Assembly: GCF_006715495.1 (NCBI RefSeq)
Contig: NZ_VFNI01000002.1
Span: 186,001-250,000, forward strand
Origin: Herbaspirillum sp. SJZ106
GTDB taxonomy: Bacteria; Pseudomonadota; Gammaproteobacteria; Burkholderiales; Burkholderiaceae_D
Length of the DNA: 64,000 nucleotides
Reading direction: 5' to 3'
Both the position numbers and the translations under genes were made by a program. Under the pieces are notes generated by a model. That model saw only the letters and a program-made list of their open reading frames with translations. It was not told the origin of the DNA and did not search any database. Of this stretch, positions 16,682-25,803 are shown in pieces; positions within the stretch are counted from its first letter, which is position 1; each line of letters opens with the position of its first letter.

Positions 16682-18555
16682 GTGCCGTGCACAGCATGCA
16701 GCCGGGCGCGGCGATGGGAACGCACGATGCCCCGCGCAGCCTGATCGACGCCTGCCAGCACTGGTTGCAGAAGTCGGTGGAGACGCTGGCGGCGGTTGTG
16801 CTGGTGGCCGAGGTGGCGATCCTGATGGCCGGCATCGTCGCGCGCTCGGTGCTGCACAGTTCGCTGGTGTGGAGCGACGAGCTGGCCTCGATCCTGTTCC
16901 TGTGGCTGGCCATGCTGGGCGCGGCGCTGGCGGTGCAGAAGAATTGCCACATGCGGCTGACCTTCTTCATCTCCAAGCTGCCGCCGCGCGCCCAGGTATG
17001 GGCCGAAACGCTGGCCATCGGCGTCACGCTGGTGCTGCTGGCGCTGGTGCTGCACCCCAGCTTCGATTATGTGGAAGACCAGGGTTTCGTCGAAACGCCG
17101 GCGCTGGGATGGAGCGGCATGGTGCGCGCGCTGGCCTTGCCGGCCGGCTTCGTGGTCGCGCTCGCCAGTTGCGTGCTGCGCCTGCTGCAGCATGGCAAGC
17201 GCGACGTGGCCAGCGTGGCGGCGCTGCTGGCGCTGGTCGCCGGCGGCTGCTACCTGGCCGCGCCGATGCTGGCGGCGATGGGGCAGCAGGCGCTGCCGGT
17301 GTTCTTCCTTGGCATGCTGGGCGTGGCGGTGATGGCCGGCGCGCCGATCGCCTTCGCCTTTGCCATCGCCACCAGCGCCTACTTGCTGTGCACTACCTCG
17401 ACCCCGCTGGTGATCGTGGTCGGGCGCATGGACGAGGGCATGAGCAGCCTGATCCTGCTGGCCGTGCCGATGTTCGTGCTGCTGGGCCAACTGGTGCATG
17501 CCACCGGCCTGGCGCGCGTGATGGTCGAATTCCTGGCCTCGCTGGTGGGCCACGTGCGCGGCGGCATGTCGTATGTGCTGCTGGGGGCGATGTTGCTGGT
17601 GTCGGGCATCTCCGGATCGAAGACCGCCGACATGGCCGCCGTGGCGCCGGTGCTGTTTCCCGAAATGCGCAAGCGCGGCATGCAGGACAGCGAATTGATT
17701 TCGCTGCTGGCCGCCTCCGGCGCGATGAGCGAAACCATCCCGCCCTCGCTGGTGCTGATCGCAATCGCCTCGGTGACCGGCATCTCGATCGCGGCGCTGT
17801 TTACCGCCGGCATCCTGCCGGCGATCGTGCTGGCCGTGGTGCTGGCGGTCGTGGCCTGGTGGCGCGCCGGCAGCGACCATGTGGAAACCGCGCGCGCTCC
17901 CGCCAAGTACGTGCTGCGCACCTTCGCCATCGCGCTGCCGGCATTGCTGCTGCCGTTCGTGATCCGCACCGCCGTGGTCGAAGGCGTGGCGACGGCGACC
18001 GAGGTCTCGACCATCGGCATCGCCTATTCGCTCATTGTCGGCCTGCTGATTTATCGGGGCAGCCTGAAGTGGAGCATGGGCATGCCGATCCTGGTGCAGA
18101 CCGCCGCCTTGTCGGGCGCGATCCTGTTCATCGTCGGCGCCGCCAGTGCGATGGGATGGGCGCTGACGCAATCGGGCTTCTCGCACGACCTGGCCGCCAT
18201 GATGACCCATGTGCCGGGCGGCACCACCGGCTTCCTGCTGGTGTCGATCGTGGCGTTCATCGTGCTGGGCAGCGTGCTGGAGGGGATTCCCGCCATCGTG
18301 CTGTTTGCGCCCTTGCTGTTTCCGGTCGCGCACCAGCTCGGCATCCATGAAATCCACTACGCGATGGTGGTGATCCTGGCCATGGGTTTGGGCGTGTTCG
18401 CGCCGCCATTCGGCCTGTGCTACTACGCCGCCTGCATCATCGGGCAGGTGCCGCCGGAGACCGCGCTCAAGCGCATCTGGCTGTATCTGGGCGTGTTACT
18501 GGCGGGGTTGGTGGCCATTACATTCATTCCCGCGATTTCAACCTGCTTCCTCTGA
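16678..18555 (+). CDS. TRAP transporter fused permease DctQM (system 1)
   Basis: A 625-residue inner-membrane protein that fuses the small DctQ subunit (about residues 30-190, including WSDELASILFLWLAMLGAA) with the large DctM subunit (from about residue 200, with GMSYVLLGAMLLVSGISGSK and GSVLEGIPAIVLFAPLLFP). TRAP permeases drive sodium-dependent uptake of the acid captured by DctP. Translation is coupled to dctP by an ATGA overlap. A closely similar fused permease occurs at 26832-28727, and the two share a 44-bp identical stretch. A GC-rich hairpin follows at 18588-18616. Confidence 0.93.
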   Translation: MSAVHSMQPGAAMGTHDAPRSLIDACQHWLQKSVETLAAVVLVAEVAILMAGIVARSVLHSSLVWSDELASILFLWLAMLGAALAVQKNCHMRLTFFISKLPPRAQVWAETLAIGVTLVLLALVLHPSFDYVEDQGFVETPALGWSGMVRALALPAGFVVALASCVLRLLQHGKRDVASVAALLALVAGGCYLAAPMLAAMGQQALPVFFLGMLGVAVMAGAPIAFAFAIATSAYLLCTTSTPLVIVVGRMDEGMSSLILLAVPMFVLLGQLVHATGLARVMVEFLASLVGHVRGGMSYVLLGAMLLVSGISGSKTADMAAVAPVLFPEMRKRGMQDSELISLLAASGAMSETIPPSLVLIAIASVTGISIAALFTAGILPAIVLAVVLAVVAWWRAGSDHVETARAPAKYVLRTFAIALPALLLPFVIRTAVVEGVATATEVSTIGIAYSLIVGLLIYRGSLKWSMGMPILVQTAALSGAILFIVGAASAMGWALTQSGFSHDLAAMMTHVPGGTTGFLLVSIVAFIVLGSVLEGIPAIVLFAPLLFPVAHQLGIHEIHYAMVVILAMGLGVFAPPFGLCYYAACIIGQVPPETALKRIWLYLGVLLAGLVAITFIPAISTCFL

Positions 18556-18587
18556 ATCGCGATTGCCGGGCAGCAGGCTGCAAGCGC

Positions 18588-18616
18588 GGCCGGCGCGGAC
18601 TGTGGCCGCGCCGGCC
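18588..18616 (+). terminator. GC-rich hairpin after TRAP system 1
   Basis: A perfect 11-bp stem (18588-18598 with 18606-18616) has a 7-nt loop and lies 33 bp beyond the dctQM stop. Only two T follow, so termination would be weak or factor-assisted. Confidence 0.45.
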
Positions 18617-18788
18617 TTGCCGATACGCGCTCGGGCGGCGGCATCGGCTGCAGTGACTTTTTCTCACAGGGCGCGGCTTTAATATCCATTGAGCCGGCGT
18701 TTTCCGTCTCTCATAATCTGCTCCAATCATGCATGCTTCGGCACGGTCGATCCGGCGCCGCAGCGAAAAAATTGGGACAGGAGACAAC

Positions 18789-19568
18789 GTGGAAGAGACG
18801 CAACGCAAGAGCAACGGCAGGGTAGCAGTAATCACCGGAGGCGCGGCCGGCATCGGCGCCGAAGTGGGCGAGCAGCTGGCGGCAGCCGGCTATCACATCG
18901 TCATTGCGGACCTGGATCTGGCGGCGGCGCAAGCCACCGCTGCACGCTTCCAGGGCCAGGGCCATGCGGCATCGGCGCTGCAGATGAACGTGGCCGACGC
19001 GCAATCGATCGCCGCCGGCTTCAGCCAGATCGGCCAGGAGTTCGGGCGCTGCGACGTGCTGGTCAACAGCGCCGGCATCGCCAAGGTCTTGCCTTTTGTC
19101 GAATACCCGCTCGACATCTTCCAATCGACCATGAACGTCAACGTCACCGGCAGCATGCTGTGCGGCCAGCACGCGGCGCGCCTGATGATCCCCAAGCATT
19201 GGGGCCGCATCGTCAACATCGCCTCGGTGGCCGGCATGCGCGCCGTGGGCAGCGGCCGCACGGCCTATGGCACTTCCAAGGGCGCGGTGATCGCATTGAC
19301 GCGCCAGATGGCGGTCGAGCTCTGCCCGCACGGCATCACCGTCAATGCGGTGGCGCCGGGGCCGGTCGATACGCCGATGACGCGGGTCCTGCATACCGAT
19401 AAATTCCGCGAAGAATATACGCGCGCCATCCCGATGAAACGTTACGGCACGACGGCCGAGATCGCTTCGGCCGTGACCTATCTCGCCTCGGATGGCGCTT
19501 CGTATGTGAACGGCATCGTGCTGCCGGTGGATGGCGGGTTCCTGGCGCATGGCGCCGGTTCCATCTGA
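18789..19568 (+). CDS. SDR-family oxidoreductase (3-oxoacyl-ACP reductase/sugar dehydrogenase type)
   Basis: A 259-residue classical short-chain dehydrogenase. The cofactor motif is VITGGAAGIGAEVG, VNSAGIA corresponds to NNAG, and the catalytic set is S in IVNIASVAG with YGTSK. The C-terminal GGFL segment is also typical. An acidic residue after the second strand (ADLDL) suggests NAD(H) preference. A GTG start at 18789 is chosen because GGAGAC lies 8-9 nt upstream and the family's N-terminus fits. The in-frame ATG at 18729 would add 20 basic residues. It probably oxidises the substrate imported by TRAP system 1. Confidence 0.88.
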   Translation: MEETQRKSNGRVAVITGGAAGIGAEVGEQLAAAGYHIVIADLDLAAAQATAARFQGQGHAASALQMNVADAQSIAAGFSQIGQEFGRCDVLVNSAGIAKVLPFVEYPLDIFQSTMNVNVTGSMLCGQHAARLMIPKHWGRIVNIASVAGMRAVGSGRTAYGTSKGAVIALTRQMAVELCPHGITVNAVAPGPVDTPMTRVLHTDKFREEYTRAIPMKRYGTTAEIASAVTYLASDGASYVNGIVLPVDGGFLAHGAGSI

Positions 19569-19638
19569 GGCCTGTTTGCAAAGGTTGGCGCACCGGCGCC
19601 GTTTTCGATGGCTCCGGTGCGCAGTGATGAATCAGCAG

Positions 19639-20589
19639 TCAGGAGTGGCCGGCGAGGCGCAGGATGCGTTGCGCCATGCGGACGTTGGCGTAGTCGACCA
19701 TCTTGCCGTCGACCGACACCGCGCCCTTGCCGTTGCGTTCGGCATCCTCCATGGCCGCGACGACGCGCTGCGCGAATGCCTGTTGCGCAGCGTCCGGAAT
19801 GAACGCATCGCGCGTGGCTGCGATTTGCGATGGGTGGATGACCTGTTTTCCATCGAAGCCCATCGCCGCCGCTTTCTCGGCCCAGGCCTGGGTGAGCGTG
19901 GCATCCCGGTACGCGCCGCATGGGCCGTCGACGGCGCGCAGGTTGAATGCGCGGGCTGCGACCAGGAGCCGCATCATCGGATAGGCGAACAGGTCGAGCG
20001 GCGCGCTCAGGTAGTTGCCCGCGGCAGCAACGGTTTGCCGGTAGCCGTCCGGCGAACTGCCGATCTCCGTGCTGCGGGCGCCGATGGAAGCGGCGAAATC
20101 GCCGACGCCAAGGTGCAGCGCCGAAACCCGCGCATGGCTTTGCGCCAGCGCATCGACTTGCACCAGGCCGAGCGCGGTTTCGATGAGCAGTTCCAGTTGG
20201 AGCGGTTGGGCGCGCGCCGTTTCGGATGCATCCAGCCAGCCGGCAATGGCGGCGATGTCGCCGCAGCGTTCGGCCTTGGGGATGATGATGGCGTCGAGCC
20301 GGGAGGCCTTCTTGGCCAGCGTCTCGATTTCGGCTTGCAGGAAACGGCTGCCAAAGGCATTGACGCGTACGGCCACATGCTTGCCGCTCCAGTCGAGTTC
20401 CTGCAGCGCCAGCAAGGCGTCGTCCAGCGCCTGCTGTTTTTCGGACTCGGGAACCGCGTCTTCCAGGTCGAGGAAGACGGCATCGGCCTGCGAGCGGGCC
20501 GCCGACTCCACCAGCCGTCGCCGATGGGCCGGCACGGCAAGGAAGGTGCGCACGATGCGTACGGTTTGCCCGGAGCTGGCCGGAGTCAT
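19639..20589 (-). CDS. HpcH/HpaI aldolase/citrate lyase family protein (CitE-like CoA-thioester lyase)
   Basis: A 316-residue CitE/malyl-CoA lyase family protein. Typical landmarks are FLAVPAHRRRLVESA, ADAVFLDLEDAV with metal-binding acidic residues, HLGVGDFAASIG and GFDGKQVIHPSQI. Members cleave beta-hydroxyacyl-CoA esters such as malyl-CoA or citramalyl-CoA into acetyl-CoA plus an oxo acid. The ATG at 20589 overlaps the stop of the upstream CoA-transferase gene by 4 nt. The pair therefore likely forms a two-step activation-and-cleavage module for a hydroxy-diacid. Confidence 0.88.
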   Translation of the reverse strand: MTPASSGQTVRIVRTFLAVPAHRRRLVESAARSQADAVFLDLEDAVPESEKQQALDDALLALQELDWSGKHVAVRVNAFGSRFLQAEIETLAKKASRLDAIIIPKAERCGDIAAIAGWLDASETARAQPLQLELLIETALGLVQVDALAQSHARVSALHLGVGDFAASIGARSTEIGSSPDGYRQTVAAAGNYLSAPLDLFAYPMMRLLVAARAFNLRAVDGPCGAYRDATLTQAWAEKAAAMGFDGKQVIHPSQIAATRDAFIPDAAQQAFAQRVVAAMEDAERNGKGAVSVDGKMVDYANVRMAQRILRLAGHS

Positions 20590-21752
20590 GCGGCGCTCCG
20601 CTGGCGCAAATGTTGCAGGCCGAGCTCGCCCAGGATGGCGTCGTTGTGCTGGCCCACGGCAGGAACCGGATGCATGGCCGGTTCCAGGCCGTCGATCGTG
20701 ATGGCGGGCAGGAACATGGTTTGCGGGCCGTGGGGCGAGTCCACTTCGCGGGTGCGCTTGCGGGCATGCAATTGCGGATGCCGCGTGAATTCTTCCACCG
20801 TGTTCATGCGCGCGTTGGCAATGGCGGCCTGGTCCAGCCTGGCGAGCAGCTCGTCGCTGCTCCAGCGGGCGAAGCGTTCTTCGATGAGCTGTTCGAGCGC
20901 ATCGCGGTTGACCAGCCGCTGCGGATTGGTGGCAAAGCGGGCATCGGTGCCGACGGACGGGTCTTCCAGCACCGTCTGGCAGAACGACTCCCATTCGCGG
21001 GCGTTCTGGATGCCGAAGAAGATGCTGCGGCCGTCGCCGGCGCGGAACGGGCCGTAAGGAGCAATCGTGGCGTGGCGCATGCCGGTGCGCTTGAGCGGTG
21101 CGCCGGTGCCGCTGGTGTAGAAGGCCGGATAACTCATCCATTCGGCCATGGAATCGAACAGCGAGACTTCGAAGGCGGTGCCCTGGCCGGTGCGTTCGCG
21201 ATGATAGAGCGCCATGAGGATGCCGTTGAGGGCATACATGCCGGTAGCGGTATCGGCAATGGCCAGCCCGCATTTGGCCGGTTGCTCTTCGGTGCCGTTG
21301 ATGGCGAGGAAGCCCGATTCGCACTGGACCAGCAGGTCATAGGCTTTTTTCTTGCCGTACGGGCCGCCGCTGCCGTAGCCGGAAACGTCGCAGGCGATCA
21401 GCGCCGGAAAGCGCTTGACCAGCGTGCGCGCGTCGAGCCCGAGTTTGGCGGCGGCGCCCGGCGCCAGGTTTTGCAGGAACACATCGGCCTTGGGCAGCAG
21501 CGCGTCGAGGACCTGCTTGCCCTCGGGGCTCTTGATGTCGAGCGCCAGGCTTTCCTTGGAGCGGTTGGTCCAGACGAATTGGCTGGACATGCCGTTCATG
21601 GCGGTGTCGTAGTCGCGGCAGAAGTCGCCCCGGCCCGGACGCTCGATCTTGATCACCCGCGCGCCCCAGTCGGCCAGGTGGCGCGAGGCGATCGGTGCGG
21701 CAATGGCTTGTTCAAGCGTCACCACGGTGACGCCGGAAAGAGGAAGTGGCAT
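20586..21752 (-). CDS. CaiB/BaiF family (class III) CoA-transferase
   Basis: A 388-residue formyl-CoA transferase-type enzyme. It starts with LSGVTVVTLEQAIAAPIASRHLADWGARVIKIE, the family signature, and has FVWTNRSKESLALDIKSPEGK. The catalytic aspartate lies in VSLFDSMAEW. It moves CoA between carboxylic acids by a covalent aspartyl intermediate. It is translationally coupled to the CitE-like lyase at 19639-20589, so it probably makes the CoA ester that the lyase cleaves. The divergent LysR gene is not adjacent on its promoter side; a second regulator gene follows head-to-tail at 21912-22844. Confidence 0.92.
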   Translation of the reverse strand: MPLPLSGVTVVTLEQAIAAPIASRHLADWGARVIKIERPGRGDFCRDYDTAMNGMSSQFVWTNRSKESLALDIKSPEGKQVLDALLPKADVFLQNLAPGAAAKLGLDARTLVKRFPALIACDVSGYGSGGPYGKKKAYDLLVQCESGFLAINGTEEQPAKCGLAIADTATGMYALNGILMALYHRERTGQGTAFEVSLFDSMAEWMSYPAFYTSGTGAPLKRTGMRHATIAPYGPFRAGDGRSIFFGIQNAREWESFCQTVLEDPSVGTDARFATNPQRLVNRDALEQLIEERFARWSSDELLARLDQAAIANARMNTVEEFTRHPQLHARKRTREVDSPHGPQTMFLPAITIDGLEPAMHPVPAVGQHNDAILGELGLQHLRQRSAA

Positions 21753-21911
21753 GTCTGGTCTCCAGGACGGTTGGATTTTTCGTTGTAACGAGGCGAATGT
21801 CGTGCCGATGAAAAATCTTAGCCCGCAAAAGGAGACGCCGGGAAATACTCTTTTTGACTAGGGGGTATAGCCAAAACCAATGTGGTGGGCGCCTGCCGCC
21901 GGCCAGGGAGG

Positions 21912-22844
21912 TTAGGGCGTTACCTTCAGCGACGGCGCCAGGTCGGCCACGATCGCCTGGATGCAGTCCTGCACCGCGCGCGATGCGGCGGTCTGCGGGA
22001 CGGAATTGAGGCGGCACAGCGCGACCGAGCGCTCCAGCGTCGGCTCCACCAGATAGCGCGCCGGCAGTTCGCCGTGGCTGCCGATGGTGATGAAGCCGGA
22101 CAGGATCGTGGCGACGCTGCCGCGGCGGGCCAGCGAGAGCATGGTGGGCAGGGAGTCGATATCGGCGACGACGTTGAGCTCCAGCCGTTCGGCGGCAAAC
22201 GTGCGTTCCACCAGCAGGCGCAAGCCGTTGGATTTGCCCGGCAGGACCAGCGGCACGCCGGACAGCATCGACAGCGGCAGCGACCGCGCCATCGGATCGC
22301 CGATCCAGGCCGCGCCGTGCACGGAGAGCAGTTCGTTGAACAGCGGGATGACGCTGATGCCGCGCGTCTCGGTCTCGCGGAACAGGATGGCCATGTCCAG
22401 CCGGCCGTTGGCCAGCAGTTCGGAGAGGCTGCCGCTCATGCTCTCGATGATCTGCAGTTCGATGCCGGGATACCTGCTGCGCATGCGGTCGAACAGCGGC
22501 ACGGCGATGACGGTGGCGACGCTGGTGGGCAGGCCGATGGCGACCGGGCCGGAGAGTTCGTACTCGCCGCGGCGTACTTCGGCGCGCATCTGTTCGACCT
22601 GGCCGAGGATGGTTTTTGCATGCCGGTACATTGACAGTCCGGCCTCGGTCGGCCGCACGCCGGACCAGCTGCGCAACAGCAATGGAAGACCCATGTCGCC
22701 TTCCATTTCGACGATCTGCTGGCTCAGCGAGGGTTGCGAAATGGCCAGCTTCAGCGCGGCCTTGGAAAGGCTGCCGGCTTCGACGACGGCCACGAAGTAA
22801 CGCAATTGTCGTACGTCCACGAACTTGTCTCCTACAGGTTCCAT
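21912..22844 (-). CDS. LysR-type regulator (Nac/Cbl-like N-terminus)
   Basis: A LysR regulator of about 310 residues. The DNA-binding part begins VDVRQLRYFVAVVEAGSLS and AALKLAISQPSLSQQI, a pattern shared with the regulator at 37992-38933. The effector domain includes IGLPTSVATVIAVPLFDRM. The start is uncertain: ATG 22844 is used, but a GTG 21-24 nt downstream would begin closer to the family N-terminus. It is upstream of, and co-oriented with, the CoA-transferase/lyase pair, and divergent from the aldehyde dehydrogenase at 23058. It could control either. Confidence 0.83.
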   Translation of the reverse strand: MEPVGDKFVDVRQLRYFVAVVEAGSLSKAALKLAISQPSLSQQIVEMEGDMGLPLLLRSWSGVRPTEAGLSMYRHAKTILGQVEQMRAEVRRGEYELSGPVAIGLPTSVATVIAVPLFDRMRSRYPGIELQIIESMSGSLSELLANGRLDMAILFRETETRGISVIPLFNELLSVHGAAWIGDPMARSLPLSMLSGVPLVLPGKSNGLRLLVERTFAAERLELNVVADIDSLPTMLSLARRGSVATILSGFITIGSHGELPARYLVEPTLERSVALCRLNSVPQTAASRAVQDCIQAIVADLAPSLKVTP

Positions 22845-23057
22845 GGCGGGCGCCACACATGGAGAAACGATGGAAAAGCGGTGTTTTTACGGTTGGTATA
22901 GGCGTGGATTATATCCTCTATTGGCAATTCGTATTTGTAGCGCGGGCTTTTAACTCCCTATACTTTTTTCCAGCACCGGAGCAAGGCCCCGCCTTGCAAC
23001 GATGGCCAATACCGCCGCAACACCACTACAACGATCGAGACATCAGGAGGCATCACC

Positions 23058-24503
23058 ATGGCTGCACAAGCCCAGACCATCTTCATCAACGGCGCCTGGA
23101 GCGCCGCAGCATCGGGCGCGTCCATCGACGTGCGCAACCCTTCCGACGGTGAAGTGTTCACTGCGATTGCGCGCGGCGCCAAGGACGAAGTCGAGCGCGC
23201 GGTGCAGGCCGCGCGCCGCGCGCTGGCAGGCGCCTGGGGCAGCATGGCAGGCTTCGAGCGCGGCCGTATCCTGGCCCGGCTGTCGCAACTGATCCTGGAC
23301 AACGAAGAAGACCTGGCGCAGCTTGAGGCGCGCGACACCGGCAAACCGATCAGCCAGGCCCGCACCGACATCAAGGCCACGGCACGCTACTTCGAGTTTT
23401 ATGCCGGCGCCTGCGACAAGATACTGGGCGACGTGCTGCCGTTCCTCGACGGTTTCCAGGTGACCGTCCAGCGCGAAGCGCGCGGCGTGGTGGGATTGAT
23501 CATCCCGTGGAACTACCCGGCGTCGATGTTCGGCCGCACGCTGGGCCCGGCGCTGGCGACCGGCAACACCGCCATTCTCAAGCCGGCCGAAGACGCCAGC
23601 ATGAGCTGCATCCGCCTGACGCAACTGGCCGCGCAGGCCGGCTTGCCGGCGGGCGTGCTCAACCTCGTCACCGGCCTGGGCGAAGAGGCCGGCGCGGCCT
23701 TGTCGAACCATCCGGATGTGGATTTCCTGTCCTTCACCGGCTCGCCGGAGGTGGGCACGCTGATCCAGACCGCGGCGGCGAAGAACCACGTGCCATGCGT
23801 GCTGGAGCTGGGCGGGAAATCGCCGCAGATCGTCTTCGACGATGTCGATGCAGAACTGGCCGCCAGGACGATTGTCGGCGTCATCACCCAGAATGCCGGG
23901 CAGACCTGCTCGGCCGGCAGCCGCGTGCTGATCCAGCGTTCCATCTACGACCGCTTCTCGGCGCTGCTGGCCGAAAAGATGGCCGCCATCCGCGTCGGCG
24001 CGCCGGCGGCCGACTTGCAATGCGGCCCGGTCATCAACGCCACCCAGGCCGACAAGGTCAAGGGATTCATCGACCGCGCGCGAAAAGACGGCATCAAGGT
24101 GCTGGCGCAAGGGGGCATGGATGCCAGCGTAGTGAAGACGGGTTACTTCGTGCCGCCGACCTTGTTCGGCCCGGTGCCGACCACCCATGAACTGGCCCAG
24201 GACGAAGTGTTCGGGCCGGTGCTGGCTGCCATTCCGTTCGAGGACGAAGCCGAGGCGATTGCCATCGCCAACGGCACCGAATACGGCCTGGTGGCAGGCC
24301 TGTGGACCGAGAACGGCGCGCGCCAGATGCGCGTGGCCAAGAAGCTGCGCGTCGGCCAGGTATTCATCAACAACTACGGCGCCGGCGGCGGCATCGAACT
24401 GCCGTTCGGCGGCGTCAAGCGCAGCGGGCACGGCCGCGAAAAGGGCCTGGAAGCGCTCAAGGAATACACCGTCGCCAAGACCATCGTGCTGCGCCACGGT
24501 TGA
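23058..24503 (+). CDS. NAD(P)-dependent aldehyde dehydrogenase (betaine-aldehyde type)
   Basis: A 481-residue aldehyde dehydrogenase. The general base is E250 in LELGGKSPQIVF, the nucleophile is C284 in NAGQTCSAGSR, the oxyanion segment is IIPWNYP, and the C-terminal motif is LPFGGVKRSGHGREKG. Family relatives act on betaine aldehyde, gamma-aminobutyraldehyde, glycolaldehyde or sugar-derived aldehydes. It starts a same-strand operon with a zinc alcohol dehydrogenase and TRAP system 2. The two dehydrogenases could oxidise an alcohol to an acid in two steps. An AGGAGGCATCACC site precedes the ATG. Confidence 0.9.
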   Translation: MAAQAQTIFINGAWSAAASGASIDVRNPSDGEVFTAIARGAKDEVERAVQAARRALAGAWGSMAGFERGRILARLSQLILDNEEDLAQLEARDTGKPISQARTDIKATARYFEFYAGACDKILGDVLPFLDGFQVTVQREARGVVGLIIPWNYPASMFGRTLGPALATGNTAILKPAEDASMSCIRLTQLAAQAGLPAGVLNLVTGLGEEAGAALSNHPDVDFLSFTGSPEVGTLIQTAAAKNHVPCVLELGGKSPQIVFDDVDAELAARTIVGVITQNAGQTCSAGSRVLIQRSIYDRFSALLAEKMAAIRVGAPAADLQCGPVINATQADKVKGFIDRARKDGIKVLAQGGMDASVVKTGYFVPPTLFGPVPTTHELAQDEVFGPVLAAIPFEDEAEAIAIANGTEYGLVAGLWTENGARQMRVAKKLRVGQVFINNYGAGGGIELPFGGVKRSGHGREKGLEALKEYTVAKTIVLRHG

Positions 24504-24538
24504 ACAGAACAACGCCATCCCATCAGGAGACAGACTGC

Positions 24539-25651
24539 ATGACACCCATTCCGGAGTTTTCCCGCGCGGCCGTGCTGCGCGAATTCAAGGCGCCGCTGAA
24601 GATCGAAGAAGTGCCTGTGCCGCGCGAGCTCGAACCCAATGCCGCCATGGTCAAGATCGAGATGTGCTCGATCTGCGGCACCGATATCCATTTGTGGCAG
24701 GGCTCCCTGTCGCTGAAGGTGAACCTGCCCGTGATCATCGGCCATGAAATGGTGGGCCGGGTGATCCGCGCCGGCAAGGGCGTGGAGACCGACTCGGTCG
24801 GCACGCCGCTGAAGGTCGGCGACCGGGTGGTCTATACCCATACTTCCTGCGGCGGCTGCTATTTCTGCACCACTGCGCGCAAGCCGACGCTATGCATCAA
24901 CCGCCGCGCCTACATGTATGAAAACATCGAGCAGTCGCCTTACTTGCTGGGCGGGTTTTCCCAATACGGTTACGTGCTGCCGCAGTCCGGCCGCTTGCGC
25001 GTGCCGGACTCGGTGCCCAATGAGCTGGCCAGCCTGTCGAGCTGCGCGCTGCGTTCGGTGATGAACGCCTTCTCGCAACTGGGCGAGATCGAGCCGACCG
25101 AGACCGTGCTGATCCAGGGCGCCGGCCCGCTGGGCCTGCTGGCGACGGCCAATGCCCGCGTCCGCGGCGCCCGCAAGATCATCGTGGTCGGTTCGCCGGC
25201 GCCGCGCTTGGAGATGGCGCGCCAGTTCGGCGCGGATGTCTGCATCCCGGTGGAAGGCACGACCCCGCAGGAACGCCTGGACCTGGTGCTGCAGCACACC
25301 GAAGGGCGGGGCGCCGACATCGTCATGGAGTTCACCGGCGCGCCATCGGCCTTCAATGAAGGCTTGGCGCTGGCCCGCAAGGGCGGCCGTTACCTGGTGG
25401 TCGGCCAGTTGGGCGAAGGCGCCACCACGATGCAGCCGTCGATGATCGTCAAGAAGAACCTGCAGGTGATCGGCTCGTTCTCGGGCGATGCGCGCAGCTA
25501 TTCGCTGGCCCTGCAGTTCCTGGAAAAGCACCAGGACGATTTCCCGTTCCAGAAAATGATCACCGGCCGCTACAAGCTCGATGAGGTCAACCTGGCGCTG
25601 GAGCGCATGAAGAATTTTGAGGAGATCAAGCCCGTGATCGCCGTCGACTGA
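24539..25651 (+). CDS. Zinc-dependent alcohol dehydrogenase (MDR family)
   Basis: A 370-residue medium-chain zinc dehydrogenase. Catalytic zinc ligands are in MCSICGTDIH and IIGHEMVGRV. The structural-zinc lobe is reduced to scattered cysteines (TSCGGCYFCTTARKPTLC), which still provide four. The nucleotide-binding region is VLIQGAGPLGLLATANARVRGA. It oxidises a secondary or polyol alcohol with NAD(P)+. The ATG at 24539 follows CAGGAGACAGACTGC; the much longer upstream in-frame extension overlaps the aldehyde dehydrogenase and is rejected. It sits 35 bp after that gene and ahead of TRAP system 2. Confidence 0.9.
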   Translation: MTPIPEFSRAAVLREFKAPLKIEEVPVPRELEPNAAMVKIEMCSICGTDIHLWQGSLSLKVNLPVIIGHEMVGRVIRAGKGVETDSVGTPLKVGDRVVYTHTSCGGCYFCTTARKPTLCINRRAYMYENIEQSPYLLGGFSQYGYVLPQSGRLRVPDSVPNELASLSSCALRSVMNAFSQLGEIEPTETVLIQGAGPLGLLATANARVRGARKIIVVGSPAPRLEMARQFGADVCIPVEGTTPQERLDLVLQHTEGRGADIVMEFTGAPSAFNEGLALARKGGRYLVVGQLGEGATTMQPSMIVKKNLQVIGSFSGDARSYSLALQFLEKHQDDFPFQKMITGRYKLDEVNLALERMKNFEEIKPVIAVD

Positions 25652-25803
25652 GCGATGCCGGCAGCGCTGCGATAGAGAACCAGGCAGAGAACCAACGCAT
25701 ACCAAGGGTAGGGAGACAGCCGATGCTGCGGCAGGGTACCGCCTTGCCGTCGCCAGGCACATAAACGCCGACAACGGTCGGCAATTACATCAAGGAGATA
25801 GCA

